A DNA stretch of 6,535 nt from contig JAUIKP010000188.1 in the NCBI GenBank assembly GCA_030430725.1, forward strand, positions 1 to 6,535, written 5' to 3'. This document shows positions 1-6,439 of this stretch, one piece after another. Under the pieces are notes generated by a model. That model searched no databases, was not told the origin of the DNA, and was given only the letters and a program-made list of their open reading frames with translations. The translations under genes and the position numbers were made by a program. The DNA is from Nitrospiria bacterium (GTDB lineage Bacteria > Nitrospirota > Nitrospiria > Nitrospirales > UBA8639). Numbering within the stretch: the first letter of the stretch is position 1; each line of letters begins with the position of its first letter.

Positions 1-510
1 AATACGCCAAGGCGGTGCTCCGATGGCTTGGGCGGCCAGGACATGATCGGCGTGTTTGAGGGCGAGGACCTGTCCTCTCGCCAGCCGGGCATATCCCACC
101 CAGCCCACGATTCCCAAAGCCAGAATCACATTACCGATTCCCGGTCCCAACGCACCGGCAAGGGCGATGGCAAGCAGTAACCCCGGAAAGGCGAGCATGA
201 CGTCCACAATTCGTACAAAGCCCGCATCGACCCATCCGCTGAGATAGGCACTGGAGACGCCGAGAAGACTTCCAAAACCGACCCCCAGGGCGACCACGCA
301 CAACGAAACAAAAAACGACGTGTGTGCACCGCTGATAAGACGGTCGGCAACCGGCCGACCTAATTCATCATGCCCTAACCAGTGCTCCAGACTTGGCGGG
401 GAAAGAATGTTGGTGAGATCAATTGCATCAGGGGTTAAGGAAAATATGGAATTGAAGATGGCCAGAAAGGCCCACACGGCGATGATGGAGAGTGGGAGCC
501 AAAGACGCAT
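1..510 (-). CDS. DppC-type ABC peptide importer permease, partial (C-terminus beyond left edge)
   Basis: Inner-membrane permease subunit of a peptide/dipeptide/nickel-type ABC importer, partner of the DppB-type permease upstream. The visible 170 residues begin MRLWLPLSII with a first membrane segment at about residues 4-23. A periplasmic stretch follows with the family motif LGHDELGRP (45-53), which matches the usual LGTDxLGRD pattern. Further membrane segments lie near 66-90 and 104-138, including DVMLAFPGLLLAI. The window ends at AAQAIGAPPWRI, inside the EAA loop that docks on the ATPase subunit, so roughly the last third is missing because of the window edge and not through mutation. The start is the only possible one: an in-frame TGA lies two codons upstream. 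No Shine-Dalgarno sequence is visible, and a small 5-bp hairpin sits just before the ATG. Family assignment is secure; the transported substrate is not determined. Confidence 0.93.
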   Translation of the reverse strand, partial: MRLWLPLSIIAVWAFLAIFNSIFSLTPDAIDLTNILSPPSLEHWLGHDELGRPVADRLISGAHTSFFVSLCVVALGVGFGSLLGVSSAYLSGWVDAGFVRIVDVMLAFPGLLLAIALAGALGPGIGNVILALGIVGWVGYARLARGQVLALKHADHVLAAQAIGAPPWRI

Positions 511-514
511 GGTT

Positions 515-528
515 AGTCAGTAGTGACT
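515..528 (-). repeat. Short inverted repeat just upstream of the dppC-like start
   Basis: Perfect arms AGTCA (515-519) and TGACT (524-528) flank a 4-base loop and end five bases upstream of the dppC-like start codon. In RNA this would be a weak 5-bp hairpin in the place where a ribosome binding site is expected, and no purine-rich Shine-Dalgarno sequence is seen there. It could modulate initiation or be chance. Confidence 0.3.
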
Positions 529-600
529 GTTGAATAATTCAGATTTCCACCCATTTCAATCGTCTCCATATTATTGCGTGGCAATCAAGAGCAATAAGGG

Positions 601-741
601 AGGGTTCAAAGAGGTCCGTCCAGTCCTGCCCTGAGTCATGCCGAAGGGAAGGCCGCAGCCCGTTTGGCACGCGGAACGTACAGGTGAGTACGTGAGCATG
701 ACAAAGGGGTGAGAACGCCGGTGGCGGACTTTTTCAACCAT
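601..741. repeat. Probable dispersed intergenic repeat element between the permease genes
   Basis: The 223-base gap between the dppB-like stop and dppC-like start is unusually long for a transporter operon and does not read as a gene. Its right part holds nested inverted repeats: GTCATGC (635-641) with GCATGAC (696-702), and ACGTAC (676-681) with GTACGT (688-693) around a 6-base loop. The boundary motif GGTTGAAAAAGTCCGCCA (minus strand, ending in the dppB-like stop region) and the segment CCCTTCGGCATGACTCAGGG resemble, from memory, small intergenic repeats scattered in Nitrospira-type and some other environmental genomes. That resemblance is unverified and no second copy exists in this window. 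The remaining part, 529-600, shows nothing recognisable. A role as insertion relic or RNA-stability hairpin is inference. Confidence 0.45.
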
Positions 742-1666
742 CCCCAGTGGTGAATTGGATGCGAGGGTCCAGCCATGCATATAGCAGATCTGTGAGCAGA
801 TTCACCACGATATAGGTCGTGCTGATGCAAAGCACGGCCGCTTGCACGACCGGATAATCGCGCTGTTGAATGGCTTCAATCATCAACAACCCTAATCCAG
901 GCCAGGCAAACACGGTTTCCGTGATCACCGCTCCACCAAGCAAGCCCCCGAGCTGAAGGCCCAGGAGTGTCAAGATGGGTAAGAGGGCATTGGGAAGCGC
1001 ATGGTGCAAGACCGCCCGTGTCGGGGAGAGGCCTTTGGCGCGAGCGGTTCGCATGAAGTCTTCCCCCAATACTTCAAGGACACTGCTTCGAATCATTCTG
1101 GCCAGGATGGCCGCCATGGCTGTTCCGAGTGTCAGGGCAGGGAGTACGACGGAGTTCCAGCCTTCCCGTCCACTAACGGGAAACCAGCCAAGCCAGAGGG
1201 CGCCGACTAAAATGAGTAAAGGACCCATCCAGAAATTGGGAATTGACATTCCGAACAACGCAAATCCCATGGCGCCATAATCCAGAGGAGTATGTTGTCG
1301 GACGGCCGCGACCAGGCCAAGGGGAAGCGCCAAGCCGATTGCCACAATCAGGGAGACGAGACTGAGATAGAGAGTGGCGGGAATGCGTTCAATGAGCAGA
1401 TCCACAATCGCCCGACCCGAAAAAAGGGATGTGCCCAAGTCCAGATGTAAAAGTCCCTTGAAGTAAATCCACCACTGTTGATGGAGGGGGAGGTCCAGGC
1501 CTAAGGCATGGCGAAGGGTTTCTTTGTCTGTCGGTTGGGCTGATTCACCCAGCATCACTTCTACGGGGTCGCCTGGAATAAGATGAATCAACAGAAAAAC
1601 CAGGCAAATCACTCCTAAAAGGGCGAGCAGCGCGCTCAGGATTCTTGTCACAAGGAAACGGGTCAT
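734..1666 (-). CDS. DppB-type ABC peptide importer permease
   Basis: Inner-membrane permease of a peptide/dipeptide-type ABC importer; it forms the translocation pore with the DppC-type subunit. The 310-residue protein starts MTRFLVTRILSALLALLGV, the classic DppB N-terminus with a first membrane segment at about 9-29, followed by HLIPGDPV (28-35). Further membrane segments lie near 98-122, 134-160, 173-195, 225-255 and 275-297. The ATPase-coupling EAA loop is at 203-233 (DFMRTARAKGLSPTRAVLHH, then ALPN). The C-terminus carries the family ending YAWLDPRI. The frame stays open upstream to 1828, but that would add 54 residues unlike any permease and overlap the binding-protein gene. Position 1666 gives the usual family length of 310-340. 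No Shine-Dalgarno sequence precedes it; the start instead overlaps the stop of a 25-codon ORF. Confidence 0.95.
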   Translation of the reverse strand: MTRFLVTRILSALLALLGVICLVFLLIHLIPGDPVEVMLGESAQPTDKETLRHALGLDLPLHQQWWIYFKGLLHLDLGTSLFSGRAIVDLLIERIPATLYLSLVSLIVAIGLALPLGLVAAVRQHTPLDYGAMGFALFGMSIPNFWMGPLLILVGALWLGWFPVSGREGWNSVVLPALTLGTAMAAILARMIRSSVLEVLGEDFMRTARAKGLSPTRAVLHHALPNALLPILTLLGLQLGGLLGGAVITETVFAWPGLGLLMIEAIQQRDYPVVQAAVLCISTTYIVVNLLTDLLYAWLDPRIQFTTGDG

Positions 1667-1740
1667 GACGAAACAGGCGAAGAGGGTAATTGAAAAAATA
1701 GAGCCTGCGTGACAGGGTCCTGGTAGCGTGGCATGGTCAT
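1663..1740 (-). CDS. 25-codon ORF linking binding-protein and dppB-like genes (possible coupling peptide)
   Basis: On the minus strand the binding-protein stop TGA (1739-1737) overlaps an ATG (1740-1738) as ATGA. That ATG opens a frame of 25 sense codons, beginning MTMPRYQDPV and ending LPSSPVSS. It closes with a TGA (1665-1663) that overlaps the dppB-like ATG (1666-1664), again as ATGA. Both junctions have the four-base overlap typical of translational coupling by termination and re-initiation. The dppB-like gene has no Shine-Dalgarno sequence of its own, so a ribosome relay would explain how it is translated. The peptide has no recognisable domain. The two overlaps are seen directly; that the ORF is translated is inference, and chance remains possible because 24 open codons in one frame are not rare. 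Confidence 0.35.
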   Translation of the reverse strand: MTMPRYQDPVTQALFFQLPSSPVSS

Positions 1741-3362
1741 GGGTCGAGCCGTGCGATGTGTTTTGGGGGAACTGAGGGAGGTCCCATCCACCGGACCTGG
1801 CCCAGTCCGTCATAATTGCCATCGGCACTCAATTGATATCCGGTAATGCTGGTGGATGCCAGCGCATAATGGTCTTCAAACCAGAGAGGCGCATAGGGGA
1901 GTGTGTCCAGGAGACGGGCTTGAAGAGTGCGATACAGCGTCTGCTGCTCCTGCTTGTTCAGGGTCTGTTCCGCTTGCGTTATGAGGCGATCCGACACCAC
2001 ATCGGCAAAGTGACCACGGTTGGCGCCGAGGGGTGGGATGGCGTCACTATGAAAGGCATACCGGAAAATATCCGGAGATTTCACGCCGACCCAGGCCAGA
2101 CTATACATTTGGAATCGGCCTGATTTGATGTCACCGTAAAATGTGCCCCAATCGTGGCTTTGGATGGAGACATCAATTCCAACCTGGTCGAGTTGGTATT
2201 GAATGATCGTGGCCAGGCGCAATCGAAAGGGGTCGGTTGAGGTTTTATAGGTGATGGTCGGGCGATGGGCATAATCATATCCGGCTTTCTTCAATAAGCG
2301 TTGTGCCTCCTCCGGATCGTACGTGTATCCAGGTAAAGATGCATGTCCAACCCAATGCTCCGGAGGAAAGAGTGTTTGCGCGACTCTGGCTCGCCCCCTC
2401 AACACGAATTGAATAATGTGTTCACGATCGATGGCATGGGCAATCGCCTTCCGCACCAGTTCTTGACCGACCACAGGATCTAACTGATTGAACCCCAGGT
2501 AGGCAAAATTTGCCCCTTGACGTTGTTGCAACGTGATGCCCTTGCGGGCGGACAGATACGTGACAAGCTCAGGAGGGAGATCATTTTGAAGGAGATGAAT
2601 TTCATTTGCCAAAAGCTTGAGTGTTCGAACGGTCGGATCGGGAATCCGTAAAAACTCCACACGTTGACCATCCGCCCGTCGCTCGATCATAAGCCGGGTA
2701 TCATCGGCGCGTTCAAGAAATTGGAAGGGCCCGCTGCCTATGGGATGGGTATGGAAAGGGTGCCCCTTGGCAATAAGGTTTGCGGGGAGAATGCCGATAA
2801 CTAAATAGCCGGGAAATAATGAATCGGGCTGCTTCAGAAAGAAATCAACGGTATTTTCCGTCGGTGTGTCGATCCGGGTAATAATTTGCAGAATACCGCG
2901 ATGAGGAGATGCCGTGGCAGGATTCAGAATGGAGGCATAGGTGGCTTTGACATCGTTGGCGGAGAGTCGGGCGCCATTGTGGAAGAGCGGTGTCGGTTCT
3001 TGCAAGGTGAATCGATAGTGGATAGGAGAGAGTTCACGCCACGTGGCCAAAGCCGGAACCGGGACCGTGCCTTCGCCGAAGTCCACTAAGCGGGAATACA
3101 GAAGCCGATTGATTCGGGCTGACGTGGCATCAGTGGCATAACGCGGATCTAAATTCGTCGGTGAATTGGCCAACCCAAAACGTAGCGTGTAATCGGGAAG
3201 CGGTTCGGTACAGCCTACGATTGAAATCAGGCCGAAAACCATCAGCCACATATACCAGTTCAATTGAAAGCCATGAAGCCTTTTCCGGACAGAACCGATA
3301 GGGGAACGCGTAGTGGGTCGAATATGGCGGAGATGGCGAAATTCATGGAAAGAATTCCTCAT
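1737..3362 (-). CDS. Family 5 extracellular solute-binding lipoprotein of peptide-type ABC importer
   Basis: Captures the substrate outside the inner membrane and delivers it to the DppB/DppC-type permeases downstream. The 541-residue product has a hydrophobic segment (about 36-50) ending in the lipobox IVGC with Cys51, so it is a predicted lipoprotein. The +2 residue is Thr, not the Asp that retains lipoproteins in the inner membrane. The mature part follows the SBP_bac_5 pattern: TLRFGLANSPTNLDP (59-73), the hinge-region motif GSGPF (209-213), ANFAYLGFN (284-292), RKAIAHAIDRE (304-314), DPEEAQRLLKKAGY (349-362) and APLW (491-494). The start at 3362 is preceded by GGTGAGG but leaves a 50-residue, basic, unusually long pre-Cys leader. 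The next in-frame ATG, residue 38 (3251), gives too short and uncharged a signal, and a TTG at residue 34 is another option. It is the first gene of the operon. Peptide is the likely substrate; nickel or other ligands are not excluded. Confidence 0.93.
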   Translation of the reverse strand: MRNSFHEFRHLRHIRPTTRSPIGSVRKRLHGFQLNWYMWLMVFGLISIVGCTEPLPDYTLRFGLANSPTNLDPRYATDATSARINRLLYSRLVDFGEGTVPVPALATWRELSPIHYRFTLQEPTPLFHNGARLSANDVKATYASILNPATASPHRGILQIITRIDTPTENTVDFFLKQPDSLFPGYLVIGILPANLIAKGHPFHTHPIGSGPFQFLERADDTRLMIERRADGQRVEFLRIPDPTVRTLKLLANEIHLLQNDLPPELVTYLSARKGITLQQRQGANFAYLGFNQLDPVVGQELVRKAIAHAIDREHIIQFVLRGRARVAQTLFPPEHWVGHASLPGYTYDPEEAQRLLKKAGYDYAHRPTITYKTSTDPFRLRLATIIQYQLDQVGIDVSIQSHDWGTFYGDIKSGRFQMYSLAWVGVKSPDIFRYAFHSDAIPPLGANRGHFADVVSDRLITQAEQTLNKQEQQTLYRTLQARLLDTLPYAPLWFEDHYALASTSITGYQLSADGNYDGLGQVRWMGPPSVPPKHIARLDP

Positions 3363-3436
3363 GCGACCTCACCGAACGGTTGTGTAAGCGAGATAGGGAA
3401 ATAGCGCGGAAACTTATGCATGGCAATGTTTTTTTA

Positions 3437-3464
3437 ATTTTACAGAGATTATCCCTTGTGTAAA
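3437..3464 (-). promoter_or_regulatory. Candidate promoter for the transporter operon
   Basis: On the minus strand, TTTACA (3464-3459) and TAAAAT (3442-3437) are separated by 16 bases, each matching the sigma70 consensus at five of six positions. Predicted transcription start is near 3430, about 68 bases before the binding-protein start. It overlaps the opposite-facing ATPase promoter. Confidence 0.5.
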
Positions 3465-3465
3465 A
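3438..3465. promoter_or_regulatory. Perfect inverted repeat, candidate shared operator of divergent promoters
   Basis: Arms TTTTACA (3438-3444) and TGTAAAA (3459-3465) are exact reverse complements separated by 14 bases, so the element looks the same on both strands. Each arm holds the -35 box of one promoter and most of the -10 box of the other. A dimeric regulator binding here would affect both directions. No regulator gene is visible in the window. Inside the right half, CCCTT (3453-3457) and AAGGG (3464-3468) form a second, smaller inverted repeat. Confidence 0.45.
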
Positions 3466-3466
3466 G
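3439..3466 (+). promoter_or_regulatory. Candidate promoter for the AAA+ ATPase gene
   Basis: TTTACA (3439-3444, five of six to consensus) is followed after 16 bases by TAAAAG (3461-3466, four of six). Predicted transcription start is near 3473, giving a leader of about 75 bases. It is weaker than the opposing promoter and fully overlaps it. Confidence 0.4.
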
Positions 3467-3533
3467 GGCACCATAACTGAACCCTCGCAATCGTTCTGCG
3501 CCATGTTCCCTTTGTTCTCAAAATGGACTAATT

Positions 3534-3540
3534 AAAGGAG
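3534..3540 (+). promoter_or_regulatory. Strong ribosome binding site of the ATPase gene
   Basis: AAAGGAG lies seven bases before the ATG at 3548, near-ideal sequence and spacing, which fixes the start of the ATPase. The other genes on the left half lack a comparable site. Confidence 0.85.
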
Positions 3541-3547
3541 ATTACGA

Positions 3548-4918
3548 ATGAGTTCGGCTGCCACAATGACATCTAATGGAAGTGTGAAGACCCAACCTCT
3601 CAACGCTCGCACGTTAACGGCCCCGACGACCATTGCGGAGACCGGGTTGCCGGAGGAATTGCTTATACAGCTTCTGGTGAGAACTCTTTACACCCAAGGA
3701 GAACTCACCGAGCGATCGGCCGGGGAGATTATGAAATTGCCATATGGGGTCATGAAAGAGCTGTTCACCCTCATTCAACGGGAGAAATTGTGCGAGGTCA
3801 AGGGCCACGGGGAGTCCCTCGGGGTGTTACTCCGATATGTGTTGACGGAGGCGGGCCGGCAAAGAGCCACCGCTTTCATGGATCTATGCCGGTATGTGGG
3901 ACCGGCTCCGGTTTCCCTCAATCAGTATATCGACATGATCAAAAGTCAGCCCGTCAATAGTTTAACCATTGACCGACGGACTGTGACTGCGGCCACGGAA
4001 CATTTGGTGCTGACTCCCGGCACCGTTGATCAACTCGGGGAAGCTGTCAATTCCGGCTGGGCCATCTTTTTGTATGGACCTCCTGGAAACGGAAAAACAG
4101 TCCTGGCCGAAGCCATTGGGAAAATGCTGGAAGCGGTAGGCGGGGGAGAAGTCTATATTCCATATGCTATGGAGGTCGATGGACAAATCATTCAAGTGTT
4201 CGATCCGATCACCCACGTCAGAGTCGATGTTCCACAAGAAGCGTCCAGATCCCTCATTGAAGCCAGAGTGGAAAAAGATACCCGCTGGGTACTCTGTAAA
4301 CGTCCGATCGAGTTTGCCGGCGGTGAGTTGACGATGGCCACGCTGGATCTTTCCTTTAATGCGTCCGCAAAATATTACAAAGCGCCCCCGCATATTAAAG
4401 CCAATGGAGGGGTGTTTCTGATTGACGACTTTGGACGACAATTGGTTCGTCCGCGAGATTTATTAAACCGATGGATTGTGCCGTTGGAAAAGCGGGTGGA
4501 TTATCTGACATTGCATACGGGTAAAGTGTTTCAAATTCCCTTTGACACGATCGTGTTGTTTGCCACGAACCTGGAGCCGGCCAAGCTGGCCGATGAAGCC
4601 TTTCTTCGCAGAATTAGAAATAAAATCTACATTGCCGATCCGACCCCCGAACGGTTTACGCAGATTTTTGAAGAAGTCTGTAGGAAAAAGGGGGTGCCGT
4701 ATGATCCTGAAGCCGTGCAGTATTTATTGGATGGGGTGTATGTCAAGTATCAATTGAATATGCGGAGTTGCCATCCCCGGGATTTGATCGAGCAGATTGT
4801 CAGTATTGCGAAGTTCAACGGAGTGCCGCCGACCCTCTCCAAGACCTTTATCGATCGGGCTTGCCATACCTATTTCTTTGTCGAAGCCGCCGAATACGAT
4901 CAGAATACGAGTCAGTAG
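3548..4918 (+). CDS. Stand-alone AAA+ ATPase with N-terminal winged-helix-like region
   Basis: Cytoplasmic P-loop ATPase of 456 residues. After a low-complexity Ser/Thr/Ala-rich tail (1-30), residues about 33-115 look like a winged-helix fold (LPEELLIQLLVRTLY, then LPYGVMKELFTLIQREK, then RYVLTEAGRQRA). A linker with YVGPAPVSLNQYIDMI (116-131) leads to the AAA+ core: Walker A GPPGNGKT (177-184), Walker B GVFLIDDFG (288-296), sensor-1 ATN (339-341), arginine-finger candidates in FLRRIR (352-357) and sensor-2 region CHPRDLIEQI (409-418). Walker B ends DD where most AAA+ proteins have DE. Other strongly patterned blocks are IPYAMEVDGQIIQVFDP (204-220), GGELTMATLDLSF (258-270) and LLNRWIVPLEKRVDYLTLHTG (305-325). 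I recall this architecture as a conserved bacterial family loosely related to MoxR-type ATPases, but know no established function. It is flanked by its own promoter and terminator, so it appears monocistronic. AAA+ assignment is firm; a role in remodelling or signalling is unproven. Confidence 0.93.
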   Translation: MSSAATMTSNGSVKTQPLNARTLTAPTTIAETGLPEELLIQLLVRTLYTQGELTERSAGEIMKLPYGVMKELFTLIQREKLCEVKGHGESLGVLLRYVLTEAGRQRATAFMDLCRYVGPAPVSLNQYIDMIKSQPVNSLTIDRRTVTAATEHLVLTPGTVDQLGEAVNSGWAIFLYGPPGNGKTVLAEAIGKMLEAVGGGEVYIPYAMEVDGQIIQVFDPITHVRVDVPQEASRSLIEARVEKDTRWVLCKRPIEFAGGELTMATLDLSFNASAKYYKAPPHIKANGGVFLIDDFGRQLVRPRDLLNRWIVPLEKRVDYLTLHTGKVFQIPFDTIVLFATNLEPAKLADEAFLRRIRNKIYIADPTPERFTQIFEEVCRKKGVPYDPEAVQYLLDGVYVKYQLNMRSCHPRDLIEQIVSIAKFNGVPPTLSKTFIDRACHTYFFVEAAEYDQNTSQ

Positions 4919-4946
4919 CGTTTACCCTACCGATACCTTTCGCTAT

Positions 4947-4984
4947 GATGGCCCAACTTTCCAGGGAGGGAGTGTTGGGCCATC
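4947..4984 (+). terminator. Hairpin terminator after the ATPase gene
   Basis: An 11-bp perfect stem, GATGGCCCAAC (4947-4957) with GTTGGGCCATC (4974-4984), encloses a 16-base loop 28 bases after the ATPase stop. It is followed by a pyrimidine-rich GTTCTTTCTGTTCC, a weak T tract. The stem is GC-rich and clearly non-random; the imperfect T run leaves termination efficiency uncertain. Confidence 0.75.
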
Positions 4985-5201
4985 GTTCTTTCTGTTCCCC
5001 CTCGTTCACGAATGGGAATAAGTTCTTTTGCGTCCTGTTGTGTGGCGTAAGCCCGAAAGATCATTGAGAAACCGTTGAGTATTTGGAATATTAAGACTTT
5101 TCATTGGCACAGGTGAGACAAAGGCCCGGAAGAGGAAAATAATGGGTATGTTTTAAAGATATCCCTTGGATTCCCCCATCTTATCCCTGCAGACTCTCAA
5201 C
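4985..5201. other. Intergenic stretch without recognisable gene
   Basis: Between the ATPase terminator and the propeller promoter there is no frame with convincing protein character and no RNA gene, repeat or mobile element that I can support. Short open frames here are extensions of frames running through the ATPase gene. Confidence 0.6.
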
Positions 5202-5230
5202 TTGACATATTTGGCAGTCTTCAAGAGAAT
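5202..5230 (+). promoter_or_regulatory. Candidate sigma70 promoter for the SMP-30-like gene
   Basis: An exact TTGACA (5202-5207) is followed by a 17-base spacer and GAGAAT (5225-5230), four of six to the -10 consensus. Transcription would begin near 5237, leaving a leader of about 68 bases to the ATG at 5305 or about 107 bases to the GTG at 5344. Confidence 0.5.
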
Positions 5231-5304
5231 CGCGGAGACGTGCCAGGTCTAAAATCGAAACTCTGCATCTCCTGCGTTCACCTGAATTTTTTGATAAGCC
5301 TCTC

Positions 5305-6384
5305 ATGCCATGTAACCCGACTTTTGGCCGAGTTCCGAGGGGAGTGAACGTCACGGTAAAACGAGTCTGGATCGTCCTCGTCCTGTTTTCTGTCGTGGGC
5401 CACTTCGGAACCCTTCTGGCTCAGGATTCATTCGTGGACCCCGAAGCCAGGTTCGAGCAGGTATTCAGCGGTGGATTCTGGCTTGAGAGTCCGGCTGTCG
5501 CTCCGGACGGGTCTGTCTACTTCTCAGACATTCCACACACCAGTGTGAGCGGGATGCAGGCCGGTCGTATCTGGCGCTTTGATCCACGAACGGGCGTAAC
5601 GACCATCTTCCGTTCACCAAGTGGGATGGCGAATGGCATTGTATTTGATGCCCGTGGCGATATGATCGTGGCCGAAGGCGCTGACTTCGGTGGCCGCAGA
5701 ATTACGCATACCGAGATGAAGACGGGCAGGAGCGATACTGTTGCCGGTCTGTACAACGGGAATCGGTTCAATGCCCCAAATGATCTGACGGTTGATGCCC
5801 GCGGGAGGATCTACTTCACCGACCCGCGCTACACAGGACATGAGCCCATTGAGCAACCGGTGATGGGCGTCTATCGAATTGACCCTGACGGTGGTGTGCA
5901 TCTTCTTGCGGCAAACCTGTGGCAGCCAAACGGACTCGCTGTTTCGCCCGACCAGAAGACCCTCTACGTCGTTGAAGTTGGAATCTATAGCACCAATTTC
6001 CTGGAGAAGCCTCCGGTTTTTGGGGGTCCACCCAGCGCGGTTCACGCGTATGATCTTTTGGACGATGGCTCTCTTCGCTATCGGAACATGGTGGTGACAT
6101 TTCCCACGGGGACCTGGGGTGACGGGATGACTGTGGATAGGGAGGGGAACATTTATGTGGGAGTCGGTGGCCCTCCCGGTAGCAATGGGGTTCACATCTA
6201 CACACCGACTGGGCAACCACTTGCCTTTCTGGCGACCGAGGAGACCGCCGTGAATCTTGATTTTGGTCGGGGTTCCGACGACAATCTTTTGTATGTGGTG
6301 TGCGCCCGATTACCTTCGGGTTCGGGTCCGTGGACTCCACCCTCCAGTAACGGTCTGTACCGTATCCGGCTTCGAATGAAATAA
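5305..6384 (+). CDS. Secreted SMP-30/gluconolactonase-like beta-propeller protein
   Basis: Predicted exported six-bladed beta-propeller of the SMP-30/gluconolactonase/LRE family, whose known members are divalent-metal-dependent lactonases or esterases. A signal peptide runs from KRVWIVLVLFSVVGHFGTLLA (from residue 19) with likely cleavage after Ala39, before QDSF. Propeller repeats are visible as APDGSVYFSD (66-75), DARGDMIVAE (115-124), DARGRIYFTD (164-173), SPDQKTLYVVE (214-224) and DREGNIYVGV (278-287). The metal ligands of the family are retained: Glu61 in LESPAV, Asn159 in NAPND, Asn209 in QPNGLAVSPD and Asp273 in GDGMTVD. The start is uncertain. The ATG at 5305 lacks a clear ribosome site, while GTG at 5344 (residue 14), just after GAGGGGA, would give a compact signal peptide beginning MNVTVKR. 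The gene stands alone behind its own promoter. Substrate cannot be read from the sequence; a non-catalytic binding role is possible. Confidence 0.88.
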   Translation: MPCNPTFGRVPRGVNVTVKRVWIVLVLFSVVGHFGTLLAQDSFVDPEARFEQVFSGGFWLESPAVAPDGSVYFSDIPHTSVSGMQAGRIWRFDPRTGVTTIFRSPSGMANGIVFDARGDMIVAEGADFGGRRITHTEMKTGRSDTVAGLYNGNRFNAPNDLTVDARGRIYFTDPRYTGHEPIEQPVMGVYRIDPDGGVHLLAANLWQPNGLAVSPDQKTLYVVEVGIYSTNFLEKPPVFGGPPSAVHAYDLLDDGSLRYRNMVVTFPTGTWGDGMTVDREGNIYVGVGGPPGSNGVHIYTPTGQPLAFLATEETAVNLDFGRGSDDNLLYVVCARLPSGSGPWTPPSSNGLYRIRLRMK

Positions 6385-6404
6385 ATTGTACCCGGGTTTC
6401 CATA

Positions 6405-6421
6405 ATGTCTTGGGAAGACAT
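6405..6421. repeat. Short perfect hairpin after the SMP-30-like gene
   Basis: ATGTCTT (6405-6411) and AAGACAT (6415-6421) pair perfectly around a GGG loop, 20 bases after the propeller stop. There is no T tract, so it is a weak terminator candidate or an operator-like palindrome for the next gene. Confidence 0.4.
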
Positions 6422-6439
6422 GCCCTCTCATAAGCGATT

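Noticed and set aside
571..780. 69-codon minus-strand ORF covering the dppB-dppC gap
   Set aside because: It begins inside the dppB-like gene and its middle is the repeat-like sequence with inverted repeats. Its composition (MVEKVRHRRSHP and similar) looks like the spurious translations of intergenic repeats. No ribosome site was seen.
975..1280. 101-codon plus-strand ORF opposite the dppB-like gene
   Set aside because: Antisense shadow of the permease EAA-loop region; no ribosome site and no recognisable protein character.
1667..1828. Upstream extension of the dppB-like reading frame
   Set aside because: It would add 54 residues with no permease character and overlap the binding-protein gene by about 90 bases; the family N-terminus begins exactly at 1666.
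3962..4441. 159-codon minus-strand ORF opposite the ATPase
   Set aside because: It lies wholly antisense to the conserved AAA+ core, and its sequence looks like a shadow of that coding frame with no domain of its own.
5614..6421. Two roughly 200-codon minus-strand ORFs opposite the SMP-30-like gene
   Set aside because: Both are antisense to a well-supported propeller gene with regular repeats. Their residue composition (rich in Arg, Pro, His and Ser) is typical of shadow frames.
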